Assembly: GCA_946811695.1 (NCBI GenBank)
Contig: OX328128.1
Coordinates: 27,994,510 to 28,058,509 of the forward strand
Length of the DNA: 64,000 bases
Reading direction: 5' to 3'
Source of the DNA: Gonocerus acuteangulatus
Taxonomy: Eukaryota > Arthropoda > Insecta > Hemiptera > Coreidae
Below, in pieces: positions 47,900-59,599 of this stretch. A program made the position numbers and the translations under genes. Numbering within the stretch: the stretch's first letter is position 1; every line of letters starts with the position of its first letter. Under the pieces are notes generated by a model. That model did not search any database. It had not been told where the DNA came from and saw only the letters and a program-made list of their open reading frames with translations.

Positions 47900-48365
47900 G
47901 GTATGGGCAACCTTTGTCATGTTGTGGACCAAGCTTTAGTGAGCAGGCACGTTCGCGGGCCGCGTAGATGGTTCAAAATAACTAACATCGGATTTTATAG
48001 TAGTGTTCATAATTTTTAGCGATAGATATCAGGCAAAAAATAATACGACAATCTTATTCTAATATAATTTATTAAAATAACAAAATGAAATTAAAAAAAT
48101 AGGTACAACAGTACAATAAAATCTTGAAATTTGGAATTATTACAAACTTAACAAAAAGTTAAGCAACACGAAATCAATGCAACACTCGGCTTGTTCGCTC
48201 ACTTGATTCTGCAGGATCAAAAGATAAACCCCATCTCACTCGATCCTACTCATTTGGAGTGAGTGTTAGTAAGTAGGGTCTTCAAAATGTGTCGTGTGCC
48301 GGATCAACTCTAAAACAGGGTAGGATACCCTCTGTGATGTTGCTCACATATGGTTTATTTAAATG

Positions 48366-48404
<39 letters not shown>

Positions 48405-48405
48405 C
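47900..48405. repeat. Possible hAT-type MITE plus (TA)n
   Basis: GGAGGTATGGGCAACCTTTG and GCGGGCCGCGTAGATGG resemble the TGGGCAACC...GCGGGCCGC ends common in hAT MITEs. A related sequence (GTGGGTAACTACCGGCCCAT) lies at 62399. A TA run at 48367-48402 follows. Boundaries are unclear. Confidence 0.3.
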
Positions 48406-50588
48406 ACTAAAAAAATAATCATTATTGACTTAATAAGAAAACCTCCAAGCTGTTAATTAATTTGACCTTATATTTCAATCGATTTACTAATTAAATATCA
48501 GTATAATATAAATTAAAAAAAAAACACGGTAAAGAAAATTTAAGACTTAATAAAAGTCATTAAGAGCGATGGTACCGTGTCTTTAATAGATTCTATCGAA
48601 ATTAGATATGGTGCCTTAATAACAGCTCTGAGGTTGATGAGTCACACCTCAACCTCATCCATATGCAAGAGGTGGTTGTTTGGTTGTTGGACCTGTAATG
48701 TTATGGATTTCTGGCAGGGCTGTTAAATTCTGGTTTGAAATGATCGAGATCTTCAACAATCAATTTTGGATTTAAAATTTTCGAGCCTTGAGCTTGTTTT
48801 TAACCCTCTCTACGAAGGAGAAACCCGATTATGACGTTGGCTTTGACAACGCTGTCCTGAAACGAGAATTATCGACTTTCCATAATGCTGAAGTCAGTAA
48901 AAAACTATTTGTTCAACTTTATTTTTGTAATAAAAACATTTATTTTTGGATGAAATTAGTAACAAAAAACATTTTTCCTACGCGAAATTAACACGACAAC
49001 TACGGGTTTGTGTCAATAGCCTACCCGGGAGACTTTTGTATTGAGGATGTAACAATGCGCAGGCTAGAGAAAACTAAAAAATTATAACCTCACCCGTACT
49101 GACGTCACCATTACCCCCAAAGAGGTAATAATAGGCAATATTTATTTGCGCAATAAACGTTTTGATACTTGATTTGAAAAATAAAAAAGTTCAACAGCCT
49201 ATTTCTATGATCTTACATATTTTTTACTGTCTTGATTGCTATCCCCGTTAACTTTGTATACTTACTTTTTAGCTGAAGAAGACTGACAAACAGTTTGCAG
49301 ACTCGTTCAAAATATAGAGCTTTTCCCGAAAACTTGAATGTTTTCTTATCTGAGATCCAACTATACCTTGACTATATAAATATTCAACAGGTTGTCAAAA
49401 TTAATGTAACTATGAAAATTTCATCTTTGGACTTTATCCATAAAACTGAGATATACTTTAGGTTTGTTGGAAAAGTCATGAGGCATATTTAGCGGAAGGC
49501 AGTCGGAACGAGCAGATGGGAATGGAATAAATGAATAAGAGCCACAATGAGGAGTCGAGCCTTTCATGAATTCTTCATTACTTCTTGCCGACTGAGGAAT
49601 TGCACAATTTTAAATGGAGAGAGTTTTTACGGCCTTCTTTTTTGCAATGAGGGTTGGAGCTTATGAAGAAACAAGTTTTTTTTTCTTTTATTCTCCCAAC
49701 GACCCAGTGAGAGAAGAAAGAAAAGCTAGATTGCTCCTCGACCATGGGAACGGAGGAGGGTTTGCAATTCGACTGTGACAGGCAGACAATGCAGGACGTG
49801 AGGGGACTCGATGAATCACAAGAGGGTCAAGTCCCGGGACTTACCTCCAGGAGGAATGTCACTGGAATAACAGTGAACTTACAGCAGACAGTCTGGACAA
49901 ATAACTAAACATACTCTGGTTTACCGTAGCTTTTGGACTCAAAGAATATAATATTGTTGCAAAAAATGGGGTCTATATCGGAAGAGGGGTGCCAGTGATT
50001 TTATCAGTAACTGTAATTAGTTTAATTAAATAAAATAACTTTGATTCTATAAAATAAGTTGCGGTAACCTTATCAAATGTCCTAATTTTGTTATAGTTTC
50101 ATATGTCATCTTGACTCAAACTTAATGCATAAGAGACCATATCAGGTCTGAAGACAATGCTCTTATGCTACAGAGAAAAAGTTTCATACAGAGTACAAAG
50201 GTTTGTGGCAAAAGGCATCCCATGAAGATACGGCCCGAAGAAAACACTCCGTCCAAGTGACATTGTTAGAAGAGGGAATGCAGAGCAAAGGTTGGTTTAA
50301 ATCTTCGAGATAAATTCAGAGATCTAACTTGTTTTTATCAGTTTGTTCTGAGGTAATTTATAAAAATAAATATGTTTACAAAAATGTATTTACTTTAATT
50401 TATTTGGGTACCAAAGTCCATAAAAATCAGAACAGTAGAGCGTGCGAAGAGGATTATAATTAGTCGAACACTGTTTTCCTCACCAATTTGTTTTGAAGCG
50501 TTGACAATCTCATCAGTAGTTCTGGATTGCCTCCCCATGACGAGGGGGATAAAATATGCCAAAAAAGAACACTGTCGTTAAAATTAAG
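48406..50588. other. Non-coding stretch upstream of Frizzled exons
   Basis: No CRD-like exon was found on the minus strand. At 49260-49375 a GCTGAAGAAGACTG...GATCCAACTATACCTTG segment matches the Penelope 3' tail at 17490-17585. The rest shows no recognised feature. Confidence 0.4.
49260..49375 (+). repeat. Penelope-like 3' tail fragment
   Basis: TTTAGCTGAAGAAGACTGAC, then CTTGAATGTTTTCTTATCT and GATCCAACTATACCTTG follow the same order as in the element's 3' region at 17490-17585. Confidence 0.45.
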
Positions 50589-51171
50589 GTAAATGTGAAG
50601 ACAAGGGTTCTAGGCACCGATTATTTTGAAATTTTGCACTATATCGTATTTTGATGCACTAAACACCAATCCGTTAAAAAAAAAAAACTCGCTCTCAACT
50701 AGGAAAGAAGTTATGAAGTACCAAAGTTCACTGTTATTACGGTTAAAGTTGGCGTAAACAGGGTACGTATTTGTAAACAAGCGCATGCGCAGACATGTAA
50801 CATTGGGAAACAAAGGACTCTCATTTAAAATGTTGATAACCTATTTATAACCCCCATAAATTCGGAATTCTATCCATAACAGTGAGTTGGATTGACTAGA
50901 GTTTTGATATCTTCTTGAGCGAGCGGAAACGCATAGCAAGTCTGCCCAGAAGTCGTCCTAGACATTCTTCATAATATGCATGTTTATTAATACGCTGTTT
51001 ACACCAACTTTTATAACCTTAATAACAGTGAACTTTAGTGCTTCATAACTTCTTTCCTAGTTGAGAGCGAGTTTTTTTTTCTAACGGATTTGTGTTTAGT
51101 GCATCAAAATACAATATAGTGCAAAATTTCAAAATAATAGGTGCCTGGAACCCTTGTCTTCACATTTACCA
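50589..51171. mobile_element. ~580-bp long-TIR MITE, copy 2
   Basis: Outer ends GGTAAATGTGAAGACAAGGG and CCCTTGTCTTCACATTTACC are perfect complements. Arms of about 200 bp and the middle (CATTCTTCATAATATGCATG, ATTAATACGCTGTTTAC) match copy 1 at 26187. It is more complete at the termini than copy 1. Confidence 0.8.
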
Positions 51172-51757
51172 ACATTAAAGTAAATAAAACTAATTTACTT
51201 TGCAATATTAATACATGTAGAAATAATTCAGAAATAAAAAGTTTAAGACCTTCTATTTTAGTATTTTCAGAACTTCCCAGTGGTAAGGAAGGTAAGAAAA
51301 AATATTGCGATGAAAAGGTTCCTGTAAGTTGGACTTGCACGCGTTGATGCCAGCGTAATTGAGAGTTTTATTCGTAAAACGCATTTAAACGACTTTTATT
51401 CTTGTTAACTTGCTTCTTGATTGTGATTTTCTGTTTTGTGATGGAGGCTCTTGACTTGCCTGGAGAAAGAATTCCGAAAGGGGGACTATTAGGAAGATCT
51501 AATGGCGGCTAATCATTACCTCACGGCTCTCGCCTTTATACCTCCTTGCCGCGCCAGCTTCGTACCTCTCTGGATACAAAGCATCTATTTTCTAGCCATT
51601 TCTGTTGCATTTCTTGGCATTTTTTTCTTCACAGACAATTACTTTGAACTATTTTGTTACATTCTTAATGAAATATACAATAACATTCTTATCGTACTAT
51701 TGTTATTTTCAGACGAATAAAATATTTCATTTAAAAGGAAATAATTAAGGTGAACAC

Positions 51758-51812
51758 CGGCGCTAATAGCCAAACAGTTGATGCGCCGTTAAAAAAAAAA
51801 AAAATAAATAAA

Positions 51813-51846
<34 letters not shown>
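51758..51846 (+). repeat. SINE 3' tail with long poly(A)
   Basis: GGCGCTAATAGCCAAACAGTTGATGCGCCGTT (given in parts: GGCGCTAATAGCC, GATGCGCCGTT) followed by about 55 bp of A with rare T. It is 5' truncated. Confidence 0.7.
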
Positions 51847-51848
<2 letters not shown>

Positions 51849-52069
51849 AAGGTGAACAATTTAACACCAAAGAGGTACAATAATAACACTATAAGGAGGT
51901 ACAATAAACTCATCAAAGTGGTACACGATAACACAAAAGAACTAATAATCTATTGCCGATTGATGTGTTTAGAGAATAGTATACATAATACTAAAAACCC
52001 TGCGGAGCACATTCCTCACATGTAAGACCACTACAATAAATATAGAACGTCTTTTGTTTTAGCTCATTT

Positions 52070-52163
52070 TAAAGGAAAGTAGTTGTTCAGTTTGACTGAA
52101 AAATTCCTTAAAATCGTTATCTTTCCTATCTACCTCGTAGGTGATATCTGTTGTGTGTGTGTA

Positions 52164-52232
<69 letters not shown>

Positions 52233-52240
52233 CCATCCAT
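52070..52240. repeat. Repeat fragment plus (TG)n(TA)n(GA)n
   Basis: AAAGGAAAGTAGTTGTTCAG and CTATCTACCTCGTAGGTGA are diverged from the left end of the ~1-kb repeat at 46249/54030. A compound dinucleotide tract (52155-52230) follows at the place where the full copies carry (TA)n. Confidence 0.55.
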
Positions 52241-52469
52241 CGTTTATGGGGTCCTACAAAAGAATATGTTTTCAGGTTTCCTTGAAAACTGTACAAGAAT
52301 CAATTTTTCATTTGGAATCTTAAACGATTCATTGAAATTGAAACTGGATGTTCGAACTCCCGTGTTACCAAATTTGATCTTTCTTTATAGAAAAATATTT
52401 CTGAGGCCAAACGTAGATTATTTTCGTAGACTGTAGACCGCGATGACACACACATAATACGTATGTAAT

Positions 52470-52557
52470 ATGTGTGTGTGTGTGTGTGTATTATATATAT
52501 ATATATATATATATATATCTTTATATTATATATATTCTTTATTCTCTGTTCTAAAAG

Positions 52558-52609
<52 letters not shown>

Positions 52610-52629
52610 TTTATTCTCTGTTCTAAAAG

Positions 52630-52692
<63 letters not shown>
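52470..52692. repeat. Compound (TG)n(TA)n microsatellite with internal duplication
   Basis: Two TA tracts of over 40 bp are separated by a duplicated TTCTTTATTCTCTGTTCTAA segment (52535 and 52608). ACACCGAAAATGACCCCCGTT (in two parts) follows at 52716, again a piece of the ~1-kb repeat family. All YIYIY frames here are spurious. Confidence 0.85.
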
Positions 52693-52694
<2 letters not shown>

Positions 52695-53522
52695 TTAACG
52701 ATCTGTTTTTTCGTGACACCGAAAATGACCCCCGTTAAAATATATATAAATATATACGATCTGTTTTTTCGTGACCTGAGATTTATGGAATGCCGATATC
52801 TTTCATCATCAATCATCTGGTCGAGACTTCTCGCATTAATACCAGATTGCCTCATGAAGATGACATCAGAATCACGTTGTCCTTTCTAAAGGGAGGGATG
52901 AATAAAGCTAACAAACGTCAACGAAAAACAAGAAGATGTGCCATACAAATGTGTTAATAGGCAGCAGCAAGTCATTTGTACATAATGAAATAATTACCCC
53001 CAGACAATACTAAATGCCGGTTTCTAGTGATGAGCCTATTCTTGGGTATGAACACACCATAAGGAATATCTCGCTTGGTACAGTCCAAAAGAAATGGTCA
53101 ATCATTATTTTTTTTAAATAGCTTAAACGCTTTGCTAGAAAGTGGAAAAAAATAGACAAATCAATTATATGCGGCACACGCTCCGGTGGTAGGCAACCCG
53201 AAAATTGCCAGCGTTTAGGGTTGTAAGTTTATTTATTTATTTAATTTTTCCGGGTCATAAGCGATTTTCTCTTGAACAAGTAGGATGCAAGCAAGTAAAT
53301 AACATGGAGTTTAAAATTGCAATTAAAACATCAAAACAATTCGCTCTAAAAAATTGAAAACAAATTTGAAATTAAATAAAAAGAACAAACATAAAGTCTA
53401 AACTTGTAAAAAGTAAAAAAATAACACGAATATAAGAAAAACAAACAAATGTTTTTTTCGACTTTGTTTGTACATATAAAATTCAAAACTCTGAAAATCA
53501 TGATTTGTATAAGTCCATATGT

Positions 53523-53803
53523 TATGAATATTCATATAAATGTGTACTGCGTAGAAACTGTAGTATAGTGTCTATGTGTGAACTACCATCCGTCAACAGT
53601 TCATTCATGTCATCTTTTATGAATATTCATATAAATGTGTACTGCGTAGAAACTGTAGTATAGTGTCTATGTGTGAACTACCATCCGTCAACAGTTCATT
53701 CATGTCATCTGTTATGAATATTCATATAAATGTGTATTGCGTAGAAACTGTAGTATAGTGTCTATGTGTGAACTACCATCCGTCAACAGTTCATTCATGT
53801 CAT
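53523..53803. repeat. 95-bp minisatellite, three near-identical units
   Basis: Units start at 53523, 53618 and 53713 (TATGAATATTCATATAAATG), each containing ACTACCATCCGTCAACAGTT. They differ at only a few positions, so expansion is recent. Confidence 0.92.
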
Positions 53804-53935
53804 GTGGTACGTTCAAGTTTCGTCGTCTTCTGCAGTCTGTTAATAAGTGTTTTACTGATCAAGTCGTATTACATCGTTACTACACTGGTTGTAAGTTTAA
53901 GAAAACTACTATATTAATTAAACAATAGGATAAGA
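53804..53935 (-). repeat. LINE 3' end fragment
   Basis: CTGCAGTCTGTTAATAAGTG matches GCAGTCTGTTAGTAAGTG at 19892 in the decayed Jockey/I-type LINE, and neighbouring sequence is loosely similar. The minisatellite unit also resembles the LINE stretch at 19830-19860 (AACAGTTCA...). Confidence 0.45.
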
Positions 53936-54029
53936 AGGAATACGCTCAAAATGACAAAGGTCTACCATTACAAGACAAGATTTCGTTGGACACACTAACA
54001 GAAATTATTTTAAGCGTGTATTCGTTTTA

Positions 54030-54156
54030 GCACTTTCCTCCGAAGGAAAGTAGCTATTGAGGTTGGACTCATGACGGAATTTTTGAAAAATTTCTTCAAA
54101 TCTTTATCGATCCTACCTAGTAGACACCGAAAATGACCCCCGTTAAAATTTATATA

Positions 54157-54212
<56 letters not shown>

Positions 54213-54987
54213 CATATATGTCTGTTAACACGATAGCGGCCAGAGCTTTTGTTTTTTCGTCACGAAACTTGGTATATAGCATTCAATTAGCAAACGATTG
54301 AACGAGTTCGTTAACCACCAAAGTCGGTCCACCGGAAGGGGGGGTTTACCCCAAACCCAAAACACTAATTTGACTATGTCAGCCGTAATATTTGTTATAT
54401 TTCGACGAAACTCGGTATTCGTATTGGTTATCTACAGGTAAATATGAGTTATAGAAATAAACTAAATCGGTTCATTATTAGGGGGGTTTACTCCGGACCC
54501 AAATTCCTAATATACTCATACCGGTCGTAATTTCTGCTGTATTGTAACGAAACGCGGTATACGTCGTGGGTAACTCATGAGAAAGAAGTGTTGTAAAAAT
54601 GAGCTGAATCGGTCAATCGGAAAGCGGGGGTTTAATTTGTAATATATTTCAATAGAGAAGCCCGCCAGACGTAGGTTTACAAAGCCGCTGCAAGGAGCGC
54701 TTTCAACCACTAGAGTGACTGTATCCTGTTCCTGCGTTAGATCAAAATACGATAATATGAGGTTTTTTGTATTTATTACGTAGTGTAGTAGGTACCATGT
54801 GTTAACATAACTCCGGAAGCAAATTAATAATTGATCAGTTACTCGTTACAAAATTAAAAGAGAACTATTCATGTTTTTATTTTATTTATGTAGGATATTT
54901 TAAGCAAATTCTTCTGGAAAGCAGTCTACACTACCTAAATTCTGAGGAAAGTGCTTAGTTATGCAGCTCCTGCGTGACGGACATTTT
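54030..54987. repeat. ~1-kb repeat of ~145-bp monomers, copy 2 (one monomer fewer)
   Basis: Same start and end as copy 1 at 46249-47287, with only three CGAAACTTGGTAT-type monomers (about 54264, 54407, 54546) and a longer (TA)n tract at 54160-54206. Confidence 0.7.
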
Positions 54988-56594
54988 ATTGTATAAAACG
55001 GAAATATATCATGAAAAGAGTTGATTATATTTTCTACGTACAGACAAAACCTTTATTTTATTTAGAGACATAGAGTGTATTTTATAATGGCCCAAAGAAG
55101 TGTTAAAAGTCTTGAATGAAAGCTATAGATTACAAAAATAAACGAAGATACATTAAAGACGAAATAAAAAGTTTACTGTTAAGTTAAAAAGCTTCTACTT
55201 CCTATGAGAAATAAATATATAAAAATATAAATCCATTAATGGCCGTATTTGTAAGAAATAACCAGTATAATAATCCGTTTTATATCAACGTTTAAAGTAT
55301 GACTTGATGAAAAATTTGTTACTATAAATGAAGAAAAACTTTATTTCAGGTATTCTGAAAAGATGAATTGTCTATTGTGAAGAAATAAAGAGAGGAACAA
55401 TTAAAAGGGAAATTTTTGTAAGATTATAAAGAGAGAGAGATATTGATGGGAGAAAAAGAAAGAATTCCAAAGAGGTATACTTTCTATATGATGATAGGAT
55501 GGAAGAGGTAGAAGCTTCCAGCGGCTTGTGCCGAATCGATTCGCTTCGCTCAACGTTTTCATCAGAGCTCGCCGTCTATCTCCTTGGAATCTCAGAGGAA
55601 CGCGGGCGGCAACATTTTATTAGCATGATGCTTACTGGAAAGAGTTAACATTTCTACATGCCTGGATGAATTTTTGGAAGAACCGTTAATCAGAGACCTT
55701 TAAAAGTTATCATTAAATATATTTTACATAAATTTGTTAAATCAACTGGGGAAAAATAAAATGAGGCCCATAACTGGCCAAAGGGCCAGAGGAGCGTTCA
55801 CAAGGGAGATAGTGTTGTCAGTACTATGCTCCGGCCGCCTGATGTTAGCCATTATATTTCACGAAATCGACCCAGCACTATGTAGTGGGAAAGATAGATG
55901 ATCAAATTACAGATAACTGCAGATAATTGCAAAGCAAATTGCAGATAACTGCAATTTGCGCATTTCTGGATACAGAGGGTACATTTGACAAAACCTCATA
56001 TGACCCATTGAAGAAGCTACCAAGAGGATGGGAGCTGATAACATCCTTACAAGATGGATCTAAGCAAAGCCGGTAAGCTGGCGAATCAGAGTACATAGGG
56101 GAGGGTCACCACAAGGATAAGGGCAACCAGGGGGTTCCCACAGAGCATGGGTGTATATAAGGGGCTGCAGCCCCCCTCCCCGAAATTTTCATTTGATGGT
56201 AAAAATGTTTCATAAAACCGTTAAAAATAAATTAAATACGATCACTTAGTTCATAAAAAATAGTTTATTTTAGGTTTAATAGCGGTTTAGTTGCCTAAAA
56301 CTATTCCAAGTTCTAAATTGTTATCATTCCATCCCCTATATATATTATTTCCTATATACGCCCATGGCAAAGAGATGTGTTTTATCACCCTTTTAGTGGA
56401 CGATGATGGTTGATTAAATCATTAACGGTCTTTGACTCGGAGTCCAATCCTCGAATGACGACACTAGAAGATCTTTAGGTTGCGTCCGAGTTTTGACCGG
56501 AATTCGAGTAATGCTCTTTTTAGTGGTATACTCTTTTAACGTCCATCTGTCAAGGTTTATTCCTTCATTAACCTAGACAAGTTTCATCGATTCG

Positions 56595-56629
<35 letters not shown>

Positions 56630-57135
56630 TATACCAACAATATAAAATGCTTAAATTTGAAATAAAATTTGTACTTGTTTTTTATAGATGCAGCTTTCAA
56701 GACTCTGCAATTAGCACCAATTCAAGAGAAAACACACTACAAGTATACAATATTCGAAGAATCTCAATCTCCACACCTCATATTGACGAAATAAGGCAAT
56801 TTACATCATCGTCCAATTACACAGGGACACAAAATAAAAAAAAAATCAAGGTCATTTCAAAGACAAATATGTTTATTTTGCTAAAAATTAATCTAAATCA
56901 AAAATTAATTTACAAAATAGACATATTTGTCCTTGAAATTACCTTGATTTTGCGCCGATGGGATGAAAAAGACCTCGGATTCTAATTCAGCGACCCTTAA
57001 AACCATGGAAGCTCTTGTTATTTCTTCTTAAACGACTTCATACGAAATTTGACCTTCCAACCTGACGTGCTGGAGTGAAAGGGACTCCGGATTCGGATTC
57101 AGCGTGTCGAAATACATCAGAATATACGTATGGTG
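54988..57135. other. Non-coding stretch with short repeats
   Basis: No host exon was recognised. Includes an A31 run at 56597-56627 and an inverted repeat at about 56845-56960 (GGTCATTTCAAAGACAAATA mirrored). A GC-rich CTGCAGCCCCCCTCCCC patch lies at 56166. Confidence 0.4.
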
Positions 57136-57139
57136 TCTT

Positions 57140-57290
57140 TGGAAAAGTCCACTTTTAGCGCGGTTCCTCCCTCCCCCATAGGGAGGAACCCCGCTTATAA
57201 GGTTGATACAATGAAACAATCCGGAAGTGCCGACCAAAAAATTTCGCGTTTCAGAACCCCTAGAGACCGAAAATAACGGTGGTTCAAATT

Positions 57291-57389
<99 letters not shown>

Positions 57390-57560
57390 CTGTTCGCTCA
57401 TTTCTGGCTTCCCTGATGGTCCAATTTTGATGAAATTTGGTACAAAAATCCGTCGTCCAATTTAAAAGGTCAAGTTCGTTAACCAGCAAAATCCGCCCAC
57501 TGGAAGATGGCGTTTGGGGCGAAATTCGCGCAGAAAAAATCGTAACGCTTACGTTTTTGA
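57140..57560. repeat. Microsatellite-centred dispersed repeat
   Basis: GAGACCGAAAATAACGGTGG precedes two (TA)n blocks (57292-57385), then GTCTGTTCGCTCATTTCTGG and TTGATGAAATTTGGTACAAA. The same order (short unique block, TA run, TCTGT, a GAAA-TTGGTA block) appears in the ~1-kb repeats and in the Helitron-like element at 63.4 kb. Confidence 0.5.
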
Positions 57561-58229
57561 GTTCATGAGCTTGTAAGTACTCGTTTTATAGGCTTCTTGG
57601 GCTAGGAAAACGAATGAAACCATTTTCAAGGCGATAGCTTTAACCGTTTTCGAGAAAATTGGAAAAATAGTTTTTGAATACCGTTTTTGGTTTAGGTACT
57701 TAGAATCATGGGATTCAGTTGAAAAATTTTCTGCATGTTCTACTTTCATTAAAACTAATATGTTGAAATTTTTGTTACGTTTGGCGTTTAGGAAGGGTTA
57801 GAATAAAATATTTTATTAACAGACATAAAAAGTTTTGGTAACTTTGTATACTTTCCTTAATATCTCGAAAAAGGTTGAGAATCTTGGTAAACGGAAGAAT
57901 ACCATTAGAAAGCGTACTAAATTCTCTAAAAAAAAGGTTCTAATGAAAGTTTTGATTAGACGATGTCAATCGGAGAAATAAGTGCTTAAAACTTTAAAGT
58001 AATTGATTTCGCTAATTCGAACTCTTCTTTTTGTTTGTCTGTTTTTATTCCTTGTTATTTTTTAACTGCTTGTAGTTGGATAATGTATTTGATAATAAAT
58101 CAGGTTAAGAAAAATAAGAAAAACAATTTAATCTTAGAGATATGGATTTCCAAGATAGCTTTTCAAATCCCTAGCGGGGTCCTTCCTAGGGCTGGATACC
58201 CTGGATGGGTATCCAGGTAAGATCGTAAA

Positions 58230-58440
58230 TAAGACCTTTCTTGAAAGTAAAGATGGAATTGTCAACGTTGGTCCTCCTCTGCCTCCCGGCAATTCCATTG
58301 GTGACGAAGGCTACCAATGAGTAGCCAAAACGTCCTAAATATAGATTTTTTAACAAAAATCGTATTGAGGTTTCTTTAGCCGAATCCCAGCCATTCCATC
58401 TTTACTTATCACCTCGATGGCTAACTATCTAATCTTCATG
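58230..58440 (+). repeat. Penelope-like 3' tail fragment
   Basis: TTTAGCCGAATCCCAGCCAT and ATCACCTCGATGGCTAACT match the tail at 17562-17615 (TAGCCGAATCCCAACTAT ... ACGGCTAACTTC). Upstream GGCTACCAATGAGTAGCCAAAACGTC contains a GGCTAC/GTAGCC hairpin. Confidence 0.5.
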
Positions 58441-59058
58441 CTTTCTAGAAATGTGGACCCAAAATAATAACAGCTTCTATTTTAATCATTTTAAATGAGT
58501 CTAGAGATAAGAACGGAACCGCGCTAAGATTATGCAGTTCCTGCGAGTCGGACTTTTTTTGTATTTTGTGTGTCTGTATTATGTTACAATGATATACATT
58601 GACAAACGAAGAACAAAACATATTATATAATAATTAAAAAAATTCTCTGCATCTAAGTGCCTTTTGTAATTAGTATATCCCCATTTAGAACTGACGGTAA
58701 TTATATCCACATTTGGATAATTCCATCATCCAAATTAACAGTATGGTAGAAATATTCCCATTTTTTTTTTTTTTTTTTTTGCTTTTTTTTTCGTTAATGA
58801 ATAAAATAACTCGACCAAATAAAATAGAACTGCAAACACGCCAAGAATTATTTGATTCGCTTCCCTTCTCCCTCCTTGCATTCCTGTCCGGCTTGTGGGA
58901 CTCGCGCATTTATCTCTGCCTTTTTGATCCGTCTGAGCTTGGAATTTGTTGGATTTTTTTTTTTGGGGGGGGGGAAGCGGCTTTATTCTTAAAAGAACTC
59001 CTTTAAAGAAAAACTTCAAATCTAAACATGTTTTTTAGTAGGTTTAAAAATTGTGTGT

Positions 59059-59061
59059 ATC

Positions 59062-59128
<67 letters not shown>

Positions 59129-59165
59129 AGAGAGAGAGAGAGAGAGAGATAGAGAGATAGAGAGA
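59059..59165. repeat. (TA)n(GA)n microsatellite
   Basis: About 60 bp of TA followed by about 40 bp of GA. Confidence 0.9.
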
Positions 59166-59390
59166 ATGTGAGGAGGGAGAGGGGGAGAAATCGTGCGAAA
59201 AAAGATCGCTCTGTTTTTAAATTAGGCAACGATTTTTATCGTCTAGTATCTTCGTTTGTGGGTTGTATTTGGGGTCTCAGATCATCCCTAGGCTCACCTA
59301 GCCTTTAATTAATTTATTAATGGGTACTGATGTTAGTATCTCCCTAGTGTGCCGTATGGTCTAGGAACTACCACTCAGGGCCCTTGTGGT

Positions 59391-59559
59391 ATGTTTTTTT
59401 TTTTTTTTTCGTGTTTAACGGCGTATCAACTTTTGGCCCTTTTATAATACCAACAACACGTGGTCGGTCACCCATTTAGGTACTGACCACGCCCGACGTT
59501 GCTTAACTTCGGTGATCTAAGGGAACCGGTGCATTCAAAAGGGCTATGGCCGTTGGCCC
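59391..59559 (-). mobile_element. 5S rRNA-derived SINE (SINE3-like)
   Basis: The head (59450-59557, minus strand) is an eroded 5S rRNA: GCCAACGGCCATAGCC at the 5' end, GATCACCGAAGTTAAGC, GGTCAGTACCTAAATGGGTG (the internal promoter C-box region) and CACGTGTTGTTGG at the 3' end. It then runs into AAAGTTGATACGCCGTTAAA, the same tail type as the tRNA-Glu SINEs, and an A-run. It is a SINE, not a functional 5S gene, because substitutions occur in the head and the T-stretch terminator is replaced by the tail. Confidence 0.85.
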
Positions 59560-59599
59560 TTGTGGGATGTATCGGAGTCAATGGCTTCGTACCACCCAT

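Noticed and set aside
49845..49930. Minus-strand peptide before a GTAAGT donor as a possible first Frizzled exon
   Set aside because: The phase would fit, but the peptide (VQTVCCKFTVIPVTFLLE) lacks CRD cysteine spacing and is preceded by a stop, with no start codon.
52083..52889. Tyr-Ile repeat proteins
   Set aside because: Translations of (TA)n tracts. The same applies at 7657, 57195-57430 and 63347.
53523..53803. CRISPR-like array
   Set aside because: The three units are contiguous 95-bp repeats without spacers, in a eukaryotic context.
59450..59557. Functional 5S rRNA gene
   Set aside because: The sequence is diverged, lacks a T-run terminator and is fused to a SINE tail and A-run.
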